DNA of 50,748 nt from Microcaldota archaeon (GCA_021801355.1 JAJYYB010000010.1:128272-179019), one strand, 5' to 3'. Positions 1 through 7,884 are shown, numbered from the stretch's first letter. Notes: generated by a model from the letters alone, not told the origin. Program-made: numbers and translations.

Positions 1-934
1 CGCCAATCAGCTTCTTTGTGCTCTCATAATCTTCATCAGTCTCGCCAGGATAACCTACTATCACATCTGTAGAGAGTGTTATGTCAGGTATCGCATCCCT
101 TAGCTGCTTTATGTAGTCAAGAAATTCACCCGATGAATAGTGCCTGCCCATAGATTCCAGTATAGTGTCGCTTCCAGACTGAACGGGCAGATGGAGGAAC
201 TTGTAGAACTTGTCTTCCCTAAGCGCCTCGATCAGGGTATCGATGTACCTGTGGAGGTGTTCGGGATTGAGCATGCCTATCCTTACCTTGAAGTTTCCAT
301 CGAGCGCGGCGATCTTGCGCATGAGCTCGGCGATGTTTGTGCCTTTTTCAAGGCCGTATGCGCCCATGTCCTGTGACGTAAGCTGTATCTCCATGCTGCC
401 ACGTTCAACACTGCACTTTATCGCCTTGATTATCAAATTCTCTGAGAAACTGTTTAGCGGTCCGCGAGCGAATTTTGTCTCGCAGAAAGAGCAGTTGCTT
501 AGGCATCCCTCGCTCACCGGCACCTTTGCGATTACGCTCTCTCCGGGGTTGAAAAGAGCCAGCTTGTCGGTCCTTTCATATGCATCGAATACTACTTTCT
601 TGCCAGCCGATGCGCCCTTCACTGCTTCGGTTATGTGCTGTATGTTGCTTGTGGTAACGATGCTCGCTCTGGGAGCATACTTTGATATCTTGTCCTTGTT
701 GGCACTTGCCATGCACCCTGTAACAACTATGCGCTTTCCTTGTTTCTCAAGGTTGCTCAGATGGTAAAGTATCTTCTGCTCGGTAGCCTTCTTCACTGTA
801 CAGGTATTCACAACGACAACTTCAGCGTCTGGGGCTTCAGAAACAGCGATTCCGCTTTGCCTAAGTACGTTGGTCATCAATTCGCTGTCGCTCTGGTTGA
901 GGGTGCAGCCGTATGTTTTAATGGAAACTTGCAT
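1..934 (-). CDS. MiaB/CDKAL1-type tRNA methylthiotransferase (partial)
   Basis: Radical-SAM enzyme that adds a methylthio group to N6-threonylcarbamoyladenosine at position 37 of tRNAs. Reading the minus strand gives 311 residues from the ATG at 934. An N-terminal UPF0004 domain carries cysteines at about residues 10, 45 and 74 (first cluster). The radical-SAM motif CLSNCSFC at 144-151 binds the second 4Fe-4S cluster. The reading frame is open to the window edge, so the end of the radical-SAM domain and the expected TRAM domain lie outside. A TATA-like stretch near 949-958 lies about 20 bases upstream, which suggests a leaderless message. The archaeal context favours the e-MtaB (CDKAL1-like) branch over bacterial MiaB; that subfamily call is inferred. 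Confidence 0.9.
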   Translation of the reverse strand, partial: MQVSIKTYGCTLNQSDSELMTNVLRQSGIAVSEAPDAEVVVVNTCTVKKATEQKILYHLSNLEKQGKRIVVTGCMASANKDKISKYAPRASIVTTSNIQHITEAVKGASAGKKVVFDAYERTDKLALFNPGESVIAKVPVSEGCLSNCSFCETKFARGPLNSFSENLIIKAIKCSVERGSMEIQLTSQDMGAYGLEKGTNIAELMRKIAALDGNFKVRIGMLNPEHLHRYIDTLIEALREDKFYKFLHLPVQSGSDTILESMGRHYSSGEFLDYIKQLRDAIPDITLSTDVIVGYPGETDEDYESTKKLIG

Positions 935-1018
935 GACATCTGCTACATTTTTATATATTGATGATTAAATTGTAACGGAAGCAATATTAAACCTTTTTAT
1001 ACTGGTTTGGTGTTAAAA

Positions 1019-1240
1019 ATGCCTTTACTATGCGAGAGATGCAAGAGAGAAGTTTACAGACTTGAAACCTGTAATTCATGCGGAAGGAAGATAGGCGTGG
1101 AATGCATGAAGAGTTCGCAGAGGATTTCAAAGACCACGCGGCTTGTTATCTGCAAGGATGACTGGAGCGACATGAAAAAGAGGACTGTTTACAAGAACAG
1201 GGGACTCCAAGCGCAGGCCTCTACAGAGACGACCGCTTGA
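1019..1240 (+). CDS. Small zinc-ribbon protein
   Basis: Short protein of 73 residues with a four-cysteine zinc ribbon near its N terminus (CERC followed by CNSCGRK) and a later lone cysteine pair; the C-terminal half is basic. I do not recognise a named family. Frame extension to a TTG at 1007 is possible, but a TATA-like tttttata near 994-1001 sits about 25 bases before the ATG at 1019, which fits a leaderless start there. The gene lies 33 bases upstream of the EF-Tu-like gene on the same strand and may be co-transcribed with it. Small zinc ribbons of this kind are often nucleic-acid binding, but that is only inference here. Confidence 0.7.
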   Translation: MPLLCERCKREVYRLETCNSCGRKIGVECMKSSQRISKTTRLVICKDDWSDMKKRTVYKNRGLQAQASTETTA

Positions 1241-1273
1241 ATGTCCTTCTCTGTTTTAAGATAAAATGGTTAC

Positions 1274-2176
1274 ATGCGAGGCATAGTAGTGGCTCTGCCG
1301 AATGATAGCAAGTTGGCTGCCAGCATAGGCAAGGGAGGAACTGAAAGCAGTCTCATCTTTTATAACAGGCGGATAGATGATGATACTATAGCAGTGCTTG
1401 CTCCTGCCGATCTTGAGAAGAAGTACTATGCCGTGCCTGAATCGCTACTTCTAGCGGATGTCATAGTACTGAGTACGGCCAACGTTGATGCGCTGCTTGG
1501 CGAAACGCTCATAGCAGCCGGAATGATAGACAAGCCAGTAATCCTGACTGACGAGAACGACGTCTCTAGGTTCACCAAGGATGCTAATGTAACGAAAGTG
1601 AGCATAGTGAAGAGAGAGGCGGTGCTTGATGAGATAAGGAAGTCTGGAACAGCGGAGTCGAGAGGCGATGTAAGAGTAGACTTGGACGCCGCGTTCAATG
1701 TTAAGGGCGTTGGGACGGTGCTGTTAGGGCTTGTCCGAAATGGCACCATAAAAGTGCATGACAACCTAACCCATTCAAGCGGAAAGATGGTGAGCGTGAG
1801 GTCCATACAGAGCCTTGACGTTGACATCGAATCCGCGGTTAAGAGCATAAGGGTAGGGCTCGCTGTGAAAGGCATTGAAAGCGATGAGGTCCAGAAGGGC
1901 GATGTCTTGACCGGCAAAGCCATACCGAGGGTGAAGTCGGCCAAGGCGATAATCAGGTTAGGGAAGATTTACAGCGAGGGGAACATAAAAGGCGAAATGA
2001 TAGGGTTCACATCCGGCTTTTCACAATGCAAGGCTAAAATATCAGCGATGGAAGGCGATTCGTGCACCATAAACTTCGAGAAAGCGATTCCTGTTGATGT
2101 TGGGGATACATTCTTGCTGACTCAGGACAACAAGCCCAGGATATTCGGGGCTGGGAGCATATTGGGCGTGTCCTGA
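1274..2176 (+). CDS. EF-Tu/SelB-like translation-factor homologue with degenerate G domain
   Basis: 300 residues. The part from about residue 130 to the end resembles domains 2 and 3 of EF-Tu/SelB-type factors: a VKGVGTVLLGLVRNGTIKVH stretch matches the beta-barrel of domain 2, followed by RSIQS and the VGLAVKGI..DEVQKGDVL signature. The first 125 residues look like a collapsed GTPase domain. The Walker A loop is absent and no NKxD motif can be read. Archaeal genomes carry such GTPase-dead paralogues of SelB/EF1A; their function is unknown to me. The gene follows the zinc-ribbon gene and converges on ftsY, with 28 bases between them. It is not evidence for selenocysteine use. Confidence 0.75.
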   Translation: MRGIVVALPNDSKLAASIGKGGTESSLIFYNRRIDDDTIAVLAPADLEKKYYAVPESLLLADVIVLSTANVDALLGETLIAAGMIDKPVILTDENDVSRFTKDANVTKVSIVKREAVLDEIRKSGTAESRGDVRVDLDAAFNVKGVGTVLLGLVRNGTIKVHDNLTHSSGKMVSVRSIQSLDVDIESAVKSIRVGLAVKGIESDEVQKGDVLTGKAIPRVKSAKAIIRLGKIYSEGNIKGEMIGFTSGFSQCKAKISAMEGDSCTINFEKAIPVDVGDTFLLTQDNKPRIFGAGSILGVS

Positions 2177-2204
2177 GCGCTTAAAAAATCAAAGTACGGC
2201 AGAT

Positions 2205-3338
2205 TCAGTTTGGTATCACTGATTTTATTATGAATTCAGGACTGTACGGCACTATTGCATCGTAGGCTTCACCAACACCGAAGAAAAGTATTGGTATACC
2301 GGTCACGTTTGATATAGATAAAGCGTTACCTCCGCGAGCGTCGCAATCGAGCTTAGTTAGGATTATCCCATCTATCTTGACGTGTTTAGAAAGTTCGTTT
2401 ACCTGCTCCGCTATGACGCTGCCGGCAGTGCTCTCACCGACGAAGACCGTTATGTCAGGCTGCGCCACACGGACTATCTTCTGCATCTCATTGATCAGGT
2501 TCTTGTTTGTCTCCTGCCTGCCTGCGCTGTCTATAAGCACCACCGATATGTTTCTGGCCTTCGCATAGGCTATGGCATCGAACGCTATGCTTGCAGGATC
2601 GGCACCATAACTGCTTTTCACTACAGGGACGCCTATCTTGTTTGCATGATATTCGGTCTGCTCTATGGCAGCCGCCCTGAAGGTGTCGCTTGCCGACATG
2701 ACGCATGAGACGTCCTTTGCCTTAAGCGAGTACGCGATCTTGCCTATTGTGGTAGTCTTGCCTGTGCCATTCGAGCCTATGAAAAGTATCTTGACAGGCA
2801 GCATTCCGCTGCTGATCCTGTGCGATATGTAAGAATATATGTCTATCCCGGGCTTTGCCCTGCCCAGCATGTCGGCGAGGGCATCTTTTACAACGTTGAA
2901 AAGTGCGTTTGTCATATCCTTCGAATCTATTTCCGCACCGCTGAGACGTGTTTTCATGTCATTTATCAGGTACTCTGCGACGTCAAGCGATACATCTGAC
3001 TGAAGTAGGGAAATTTTTACCTGGTCTAGAAAATTGTCTATCTCATTTTCATTTAGTTTGACAGAACTGCGGAAGATTTTCTTTACTTTAGTTGCGATGG
3101 AAAGCTTTACGGCATCTTGACTTTCCTTGTTGGCCTCGCTTGCCTCTTTCTCAGGCTCATTTGAAATTGTCTCGTCATCTTGCGGCTGCAGTGCCTCATC
3201 TTCGATTTGGATTGGCTGTTCTGCGGGCGCAGGTGTAGTATTATCAGGGGCCTTATTCTGTTCCTCTGCGGCCTCACTTTTGACGAACGTTTTGACTGCG
3301 CTGGCTAGTTTCTTTTTAAGGCCGTCAAACATGCGCAT
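2205..3338 (-). CDS. ftsY: Signal recognition particle receptor FtsY
   Basis: SRP receptor GTPase that docks ribosome-SRP complexes at the membrane. The 377 residues divide into an acidic, low-complexity N-terminal region (about 20-75) that probably contacts the membrane or translocon, a helical N domain (80-165) and the NG GTPase domain. Visible motifs are the P-loop GSNGTGKTT at about 188-196, DTFRAAA near 218, DSAGRQ near 270 and TKLDCDARGG near 328. The gene is the last of the S19e-aIF6-LX-prefoldin operon, its usual archaeal position, and starts 4 bases after the prefoldin stop. A second ATG two codons downstream is an alternative start. No SRP54 gene is in the window. Confidence 0.96.
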   Translation of the reverse strand: MRMFDGLKKKLASAVKTFVKSEAAEEQNKAPDNTTPAPAEQPIQIEDEALQPQDDETISNEPEKEASEANKESQDAVKLSIATKVKKIFRSSVKLNENEIDNFLDQVKISLLQSDVSLDVAEYLINDMKTRLSGAEIDSKDMTNALFNVVKDALADMLGRAKPGIDIYSYISHRISSGMLPVKILFIGSNGTGKTTTIGKIAYSLKAKDVSCVMSASDTFRAAAIEQTEYHANKIGVPVVKSSYGADPASIAFDAIAYAKARNISVVLIDSAGRQETNKNLINEMQKIVRVAQPDITVFVGESTAGSVIAEQVNELSKHVKIDGIILTKLDCDARGGNALSISNVTGIPILFFGVGEAYDAIVPYSPEFIIKSVIPN

Positions 3339-3342
3339 TTAC

Positions 3343-3741
3343 CTAGTGTGAGATTTGTTCGAGCCTGTAGGATATCTCAAGTACGGCCTGTTCCAGTTCC
3401 CTCTTATTTTTCATCATGGAATTTATCTCCTGGGTTTGTTTCTGGGCCTGCTTGTTTATGAACTGCTTTGCCTCGTCTATCGTCTGCTCGATTAAGTAGC
3501 CTCCTCCTACGCTTATTATAACGGATTTGGAGTCACCTATCGAAGCATCAAGGTATATATCACCGCCCAGCGGCATGAGTGCATTCCTGTTCTTGACATC
3601 GTCCATGCTGTTTACTGTCTTCTGCGCGTTGTTTAGCTTCGCCAGTTCATCAAGCATAGCGTTTATTTCCTGCGTTAGCAGCATATATTGGCTCTGATAT
3701 AGCTGGTGCAGATACTGTAAGCCTTCAACTGTCTGGTCCAT
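3343..3741 (-). CDS. pfdA: Prefoldin subunit alpha
   Basis: Subunit of the archaeal prefoldin hexamer (two alpha, four beta), which holds unfolded proteins and hands them to the thermosome. The 132-residue protein has the expected alpha-class plan: an N-terminal coiled-coil helix, a central beta-hairpin region with LMPLGGDIYLDASI and VGGGYLIEQTIDEAKQFI, and a C-terminal coiled-coil helix. It lies directly upstream of ftsY, as in many archaea. The start ATG at 3741 gives the family's usual length. Confidence 0.93.
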   Translation of the reverse strand: MDQTVEGLQYLHQLYQSQYMLLTQEINAMLDELAKLNNAQKTVNSMDDVKNRNALMPLGGDIYLDASIGDSKSVIISVGGGYLIEQTIDEAKQFINKQAQKQTQEINSMMKNKRELEQAVLEISYRLEQISH

Positions 3742-3781
3742 GCGCGTTTGATTCGTAGGTATTGATTGATCCGCCGTCTAA

Positions 3782-4159
3782 TCACCATGCTGTGCTGCGT
3801 GAACGTGATTTCGGAGTATAGACGATATTTAGTATCTCGCCCTTCTCTATCATCTGGCACTTTTCCTGCCTTTTATCGAGCGCTTCGCAAACCATTTGTA
3901 ATACGGAGTCCATGTTATCTGATTTTATAGTGTCACTTATAAGCACAAGCCTTGAGTTTAGGTGGGTTGAGTTGAGGTCGCGAAGGAAGAATTCCTTGTT
4001 CCTTGTGATGAGATCTGCGCCGAGACTGTTAGCCAAGGCTATTATGTCATCGCCGCTAGAGCCTTTGCGTACCGTCTCGCCTACCCATAAAACATCATAG
4101 CCAGCCCTGCGTAGGGCATCGACGAATGGTTTTGGTATGTTCTCATCAGCAAGTATCAT
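3782..4159 (-). CDS. DUF5615/Mut7-C-like PIN-fold protein
   Basis: 125 residues. The N terminus (LADENIPKPFVDALRRAGYDV) and the later DDIIALANSLGADLITRNKEF match the DUF5615 branch of the PIN-like fold, which is often found in toxin-antitoxin pairs. The usual acidic residue in TRDKDF reads Asn here (TRNKEF), so nuclease activity is uncertain. The C-terminal tail is rich in Lys/Arg/Ser. No DUF433-type antitoxin sits beside it. The gene interrupts the ribosomal/prefoldin operon, on the same strand, between the unknown gene at 4185-4598 and prefoldin, so it should be co-transcribed. Confidence 0.7.
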   Translation of the reverse strand: MILADENIPKPFVDALRRAGYDVLWVGETVRKGSSGDDIIALANSLGADLITRNKEFFLRDLNSTHLNSRLVLISDTIKSDNMDSVLQMVCEALDKRQEKCQMIEKGEILNIVYTPKSRSRSTAW

Positions 4160-4184
4160 TTTGTCATCTTAAAGTTTATTTTGA

Positions 4185-4598
4185 TCAGAGCCTTACGTTT
4201 TCAGTAACATCGACAAGCTTCTGGTCCTTAATCTGGTAGAACTTATTCGGCAGACCATCAACATATAGGTCTACGCCGGCCATCTGTACACCAGTGCTCT
4301 GCTTGCGCCAGACGGAATTGCAAGCCACTTTGCGATGGCTGTTTATCTCCTTGGTTTTTGCATCATCGCCTGCTGTGACTATAAGAGGCTTATAGTTTTT
4401 ATCATCAAATACAAGGAACATGGTGCTCTCCTTAACTTCTTTTGAAGCAAGAAGTGAGCCGAACTTCTGAAGCTCGGAATTGAAATATGAGTCTGCCTCG
4501 GCCTCCTTGTCAAAGTCCTTTTGATTTGAGATATTGGTGCCAGTACTGCTCTCTGCGATGCTCTTCCAGTAAATCGAGTATGTATTTTTTATGTCCAT
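4185..4598 (-). CDS. Hypothetical soluble protein inside the LX-prefoldin operon
   Basis: 137 residues without signal peptide or membrane segment. The sequence is mixed alpha/beta in appearance, with a helix-forming acidic N-terminal half and a C-terminal half containing short beta-like stretches (TMFLVFDDKNYKPLIVTAG, DLYVDGLPNKFYQI). I do not recognise a family. It lies about 70 bases downstream of the LX gene and 25 bases upstream of the PIN-like gene. Together the two interrupt an otherwise conserved operon. Codon use (many ATA and AGG codons) looks like the neighbours, so a recent foreign origin is not obvious. Confidence 0.7.
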   Translation of the reverse strand: MDIKNTYSIYWKSIAESSTGTNISNQKDFDKEAEADSYFNSELQKFGSLLASKEVKESTMFLVFDDKNYKPLIVTAGDDAKTKEINSHRKVACNSVWRKQSTGVQMAGVDLYVDGLPNKFYQIKDQKLVDVTENVRL

Positions 4599-4666
4599 AC
4601 GAACAACCGGAATTACGTTAAGGATAGCTCACTGAAAAGATAATAACTTATCGCATGACCGGGGCT

Positions 4667-4846
4667 TCACTTTTTCTCCCCTTTCTTTACCGAAGATATG
4701 GTTATCATCGATTTGGCTATGCCCTGGGCTCCGCCTATCTTTACCATGGCAAGAGCGGATGCATGCTTCTCGTTCTTCGCTTCTACCCCTATCTCGAATG
4801 ACCTCTCTGTACCTTTTCTTATGGATCCTGCCACTACGAATTTCAT
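4667..4846 (-). CDS. rpl18a: Large ribosomal subunit protein LX (L18Ae/L20A)
   Basis: A 59-residue archaeal ribosomal protein of the L18Ae/LX family. The minus strand from ATG 4846 gives a start of MKFVVAGSIRKGTE, a central EIGVEAKNEKHASALAMVKIGG and a lysine-rich end. The length fits the short archaeal form, which has one of the two repeats of eukaryotic L18a. It follows aIF6 by 8 bases in the conserved S19e-L39e-L31e-aIF6-LX order, which supports the call. Confidence 0.93.
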   Translation of the reverse strand: MKFVVAGSIRKGTERSFEIGVEAKNEKHASALAMVKIGGAQGIAKSMITISSVKKGEKK

Positions 4847-4854
4847 GTTTACAC

Positions 4855-5526
4855 CTATTCCAATTCAAGCCCTTCCATGATTCTTGCAAGCTCAAAACCT
4901 GTGGTGGCATCGCCAACCACGATCCCTTTTGAGTTTGTTATCACGGAAAGCCCTATATTAACGGAACCAGTATTTGCCGTCGTGCTTACTGATTTCATGC
5001 GGATGAGCTTATCAACCTGCTCCTTTTCCTCGTCCGTACTCCTGTTGTTTATCACGAAGCCCTTATTGGTCATTATGTTGTTTGCGCCCAGAGTCTTGAA
5101 ACCGCCTATTACCATCCTCACGACCTCTACACCAAGCGTGTCCTGCACAACCTTAGCAGCTTCGTTGCTGTAATCCTCATTTATAAGTGCTATTTTATCG
5201 TTGGCTATTATATTGTTTCCTATAGCGTTCATGCCTGACTCAAGAACTGCTATATTTATGCCAAGCTTCTTTTTCTTCAGTGCATCAAGTTCTCTATCGT
5301 CTATCAGGTTCGAGACTATTATGCCATTGGAGTTCGCACGGGAGAATATGCCGATGAGATCCGAGGCGAATATCGACATCTCGACAGCCTCTACATCGAG
5401 AGTATGCGCGACAAGTGTTTTTACAGAAATTGGAACGTCATTGCCCATGAAGACGTGCCTATCGGTCGCGGTGGCAAAAACGCCAACGTAATCGCTGCCA
5501 GCTACCCTGCATTTGGTAACTGCCAT
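4855..5526 (-). CDS. eif6: Translation initiation factor aIF6
   Basis: Ribosome anti-association factor that binds the large subunit near L14 and stops premature joining to the small subunit. The 223 residues form the five-fold pseudosymmetric pentein fold, visible as repeated units containing G(N)N-type turns: VFATATDRHVFMG, SRANSNGIIVSNLI, GNNIIANDKIALIN, GANNIMTNKGFVIN and NSKGIVVGDATTG. It is placed between L31e and LX, the usual archaeal order. The start at 5526 gives a full-length protein. Confidence 0.96.
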   Translation of the reverse strand: MAVTKCRVAGSDYVGVFATATDRHVFMGNDVPISVKTLVAHTLDVEAVEMSIFASDLIGIFSRANSNGIIVSNLIDDRELDALKKKKLGINIAVLESGMNAIGNNIIANDKIALINEDYSNEAAKVVQDTLGVEVVRMVIGGFKTLGANNIMTNKGFVINNRSTDEEKEQVDKLIRMKSVSTTANTGSVNIGLSVITNSKGIVVGDATTGFELARIMEGLELE

Positions 5527-5544
5527 CTCATTCTACCATTGTAA

Positions 5545-5934
5545 TTATTTCTTTGCCTCGGTAGGGGCTGGCTTTACAGCTGATGGAGCTGCTACAGTCT
5601 GCGCTGCAGCAGGCAGCGCCGCTTCTGACGCACCAGTACCCTTCTTTGCCGCTTCAGGCTTAGCCGGTTCAACAGGCTTCTGCTCGGAGAAAGGAGTAGC
5701 ATTGACCTTGCCGTTGTCTATGTTAAGGCTCACCTTAACCGGCACCATATACTTCGAGTAGCGCTTTATTATAGCGTTGTTCAGGCTCATGCTCAGCTTC
5801 ACGTTCTCCACATCAGTCTTAGTGGCATGAGCTATCCTGTCTTTTATGAACTTTACAGCACTGGCGCGCCGCTTCGTGCGCGACTTGCCTACTAGATAGT
5901 TCCTTATACCTATAGTCAGTACTCTTGTTGCCAT
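5545..5934 (-). CDS. rpl31e: Large ribosomal subunit protein L31e with Ala/Pro-rich tail
   Basis: Archaeal/eukaryotic ribosomal protein located near the exit tunnel of the large subunit. The L31e core spans about residues 1-88, including RASAVKFIKDRIAHATKTD and VENVKLSMSLNNAIIKRYS. A further ~40 residues rich in Ala, Pro, Glu and Lys extend beyond the usual end and are probably disordered. The gene sits between L39e and aIF6 in the conserved operon; its start lies only 5 bases after the L39e stop. Confidence 0.94.
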   Translation of the reverse strand: MATRVLTIGIRNYLVGKSRTKRRASAVKFIKDRIAHATKTDVENVKLSMSLNNAIIKRYSKYMVPVKVSLNIDNGKVNATPFSEQKPVEPAKPEAAKKGTGASEAALPAAAQTVAAPSAVKPAPTEAKK

Positions 5935-5939
5935 CCTAA

Positions 5940-6101
5940 TCAGTCCACTTTTAGCCTAAGCTTGCGGCTGCGCCAGTTCCTGTTGAAGGCATTCTGCTGC
6001 ACAGACCTGTGCGTTCGCAGCGATGTCAACAGCGGGAGCCTCCTCGCCTGCTTCAGCTTCTTTCCGAGCATCCTTTTCTTCTCCATGGATTTCTTTGACA
6101 T
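5940..6101 (-). CDS. rpl39e: Large ribosomal subunit protein L39e
   Basis: Very small, strongly basic protein of 53 residues lining the peptide exit tunnel. The minus strand from ATG 6101 reads MSKKSMEKKRMLGKKLKQAR and continues to the family signature QQNAFNRNWRSRKLRL near the end. The length matches archaeal L39e (about 50). It lies between the PDCD5-like gene (4 bases upstream) and L31e. A long open frame on the opposite strand (5962-6765) is a shadow. Confidence 0.95.
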   Translation of the reverse strand: MSKKSMEKKRMLGKKLKQARRLPLLTSLRTHRSVQQNAFNRNWRSRKLRLKVD

Positions 6102-6105
6102 AAAA

Positions 6106-6420
6106 TCACTTGTGCTTGAACTCTATTGTAGGTTCACGCCTATATGTAACCTTGTTCAGTATCGCGACGAATTGCGCCTCTGTGAGCTTGCCTTGTATTC
6201 TGTTGCTCTGTGCGAGCGATATTATGAGGTCGAGCAACTGCAGATAAAGCTCGTAATTGGCTGCCTTTATGTTGGTCAGCCTCTCATAAGCATTTGCATC
6301 GAGGAGTTGCTTGGCCATCTCCCTCTTCTGCTGCTCTATCTGCGAGCGCCTTATGGCACCAGCGAGCTGTTTCCTGAGCCTTTTCTGTTCCTCCTGATCC
6401 TCGCCCTCTTCCTCAGCCAT
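6106..6420 (-). CDS. PDCD5-family DNA-binding protein
   Basis: Archaeal homologue of PDCD5/TFAR19, a small helical-bundle protein reported to bind DNA; its exact cellular role is unsettled. From ATG 6420 it has 104 residues: an acidic, highly charged N-terminal helix (EEEGEDQEEQKRLRKQL), the core with ANAYERLTNIKAANYELYLQ and LTEAQFVAILNKV, and the typical basic end. An ATG three codons upstream (6429) is possible. It lies between S19e and L39e, its normal location in archaeal genomes. Confidence 0.92.
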   Translation of the reverse strand: MAEEEGEDQEEQKRLRKQLAGAIRRSQIEQQKREMAKQLLDANAYERLTNIKAANYELYLQLLDLIISLAQSNRIQGKLTEAQFVAILNKVTYRREPTIEFKHK

Positions 6421-6440
6421 CTCAAACACCTGAACGTGAC

Positions 6441-6857
6441 TCAGATCTTTGCCCTGGCCAGGTCGGAGCTTATCTTGTCGAGGAAAGACTTGCCTGTGGG
6501 CGTTATCACCCTTCCCTCCTTGGTTTTCTTTATGAACTTGAGCGCTTCCAGTTCCTTGAAAGAGTCGGATATTATGCTGCCTCCGGCCTTCCTGTGGTGC
6601 TGGGCGTGTATAACGTGCTGCTTCCTGCCTCCATACCTTGTCCTCAACCTTGATATGCCTATAGGGCCGTTGAGGTATATCTGCCTTAGTATCGATGCGT
6701 TCCTCACATACCAGAAGTCAGGATCAGCCGGAGTGCGTTCCTTGTCGGCGCCAGACTTGACGTAATTCAGGTAATCTGGCTTCTTCATCATGCCCTTCAG
6801 CTTCGAAGCTGCTGCGTTCACTAGGTCTGATGCCTTTACATCGTAAACGTTAGTCAT
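6441..6857 (-). CDS. rps19e: Small ribosomal subunit protein S19e
   Basis: Small-subunit protein needed for 30S maturation. The 138 residues carry S19e hallmarks: the N-terminal VKASDLVNAAASKLK, DPDFWYVRNASILRQIY, GPIGISRLRTRYGGRK and the C-terminal winged-helix end ITPTGKSFLDKIS. It is the first gene of the ribosomal/aIF6/ftsY operon. A T-run hairpin of the upstream gene and an AT-rich promoter region lie just before it. Confidence 0.97.
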   Translation of the reverse strand: MTNVYDVKASDLVNAAASKLKGMMKKPDYLNYVKSGADKERTPADPDFWYVRNASILRQIYLNGPIGISRLRTRYGGRKQHVIHAQHHRKAGGSIISDSFKELEALKFIKKTKEGRVITPTGKSFLDKISSDLARAKI

Positions 6858-6905
6858 TCATTTCACTTAGCATATGTCGAACATAAGTTGCTACAATATT
6901 ACTAT

Positions 6906-6925
6906 AAAAAAGCTATTAATAGCTT
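6906..6925 (-). terminator. Hairpin plus T-run between the tail-anchored regulator gene and S19e
   Basis: A perfect 16-base palindrome at 6910-6925 (aagctattaatagctt) is followed on the minus strand by a run of six T, ending at 6906. It lies downstream of the gene ending at 6978 and upstream of S19e. This would fit a T-rich archaeal terminator. The same A/T tract may supply the S19e TATA element, so a promoter or operator role is an alternative. A second short inverted repeat (ctgtaa/ttacag) lies at 6942-6955. Confidence 0.4.
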
Positions 6926-6977
6926 TCCATCTCCAACACGACTGTAAAATTACAGATGTGGAAACGCTACATAGCGG

Positions 6978-7703
6978 CTAGATCGCCATAAAGTAACCGT
7001 ATGACCTCAGCGCTAGAAGTGCAATTACTATGATCACTATTACTACTGCGGCCACTGCAATTTTCTTGTTGCTCCTAGACGGCATTACGGTATCCTGCAT
7101 CATGCCCTGCATCGCTTCCGTTGCCTGATTTGGCTGGGCCGTGCCGCCACCCATACTTGAGGTAGCCGTATTCTGTTCGGACTGGCTTGATTCCATCTGT
7201 TGGGCGGCCGCTGCGGACTGCTGCTCTGGTGATGGTTCCGGCTTCGGCATCCCTGCCTTTGCCTGGAGGAAGCCCTTTTCCGTAAGCGTTATGTCAAGAT
7301 TTCCGTTCCTTATGGTGTATGAAGCGTATTGCTGCTGTACAAGCTTGAATATGTGAAGTGCGAGATCTCGGGGTCTGAGGTTGACTGCTCCGGTGAGCTC
7401 CTGCAGGGTGCGCTTGCTTGATGACAAATGCGATATTATTGCAAAGTCAAGCTCATCGAACTTGTCGCTGGACTTTGCTGCTGCCTCATCAAGCAGCTGC
7501 TTGCCTGAATCAGTGATCTTTATGCCGTTTTGGCCAGGGAATATTGTGGAAAAGTCTATCAGCCCCTTGAGCTTTAATGTGCCAAGTATGTTTGAGGCAT
7601 CGAAGAATGATGAGTTTATGAGCGCACCGTATTTTTCCACTACCGTGTCCGGACCTATCTTTGATAAGGTGGCCAAATCAAGGAAGTTTATTTCTTCTGC
7701 CAT
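6978..7703 (-). CDS. Tail-anchored protein with winged-helix-like domains
   Basis: 241 residues. The first ~155 look like two consecutive winged-helix units: one around 10-75 ending in GIKITDSGKQLLDEA, the second around 85-155 ending in LDITLTEKGFLQAK. Both have the beta-wing plus helix pattern of archaeal wHTH proteins. A low-complexity linker rich in Gln, Ser and Met (about 156-210) leads to a basic SRSNKK and a single C-terminal membrane helix (about 214-232), so the DNA-binding part would face the cytoplasm. The family is not recognised. It is a likely membrane-tethered regulator, by inference from architecture. Confidence 0.65.
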   Translation of the reverse strand: MAEEINFLDLATLSKIGPDTVVEKYGALINSSFFDASNILGTLKLKGLIDFSTIFPGQNGIKITDSGKQLLDEAAAKSSDKFDELDFAIISHLSSSKRTLQELTGAVNLRPRDLALHIFKLVQQQYASYTIRNGNLDITLTEKGFLQAKAGMPKPEPSPEQQSAAAAQQMESSQSEQNTATSSMGGGTAQPNQATEAMQGMMQDTVMPSRSNKKIAVAAVVIVIIVIALLALRSYGYFMAI

Positions 7704-7884
7704 TTAATCCTTATATTTATTAGTGCTCTGCTTTAAATCTCTTTCTTCCTCATTTCCGGGTTTTGCAGCGCCGCATTTTAAATCGGCTAGGTTGGGACGC
7801 TGCATGCGCCTGTTTGATAAAATAAATGAATAAAAAGGATAATATAGAAGAAAATTAAAAGAAAAAGAAAAAGGGATTGCTTAA

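Noticed and set aside
210-767. 185-codon open frame on the plus strand
   Set aside because: It is antisense to the methylthiotransferase, whose cysteine motifs and length leave no doubt about the real strand.
1274-2176. SelB-like protein taken as a sign of selenocysteine decoding
   Set aside because: The GTPase motifs are missing, and no selenocysteine tRNA, SECIS element or in-frame UGA gene is seen here.
3782-4598. Toxin-antitoxin pair
   Set aside because: The neighbour of the PIN-like gene has no antitoxin features, and the PIN acidic motif is altered, so the pair is not supported.
5962-6765. 267-codon open frame on the plus strand
   Set aside because: It lies opposite L39e, PDCD5 and S19e, all well-supported genes. 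Its translation is a Leu/Cys-rich antisense product without any domain.
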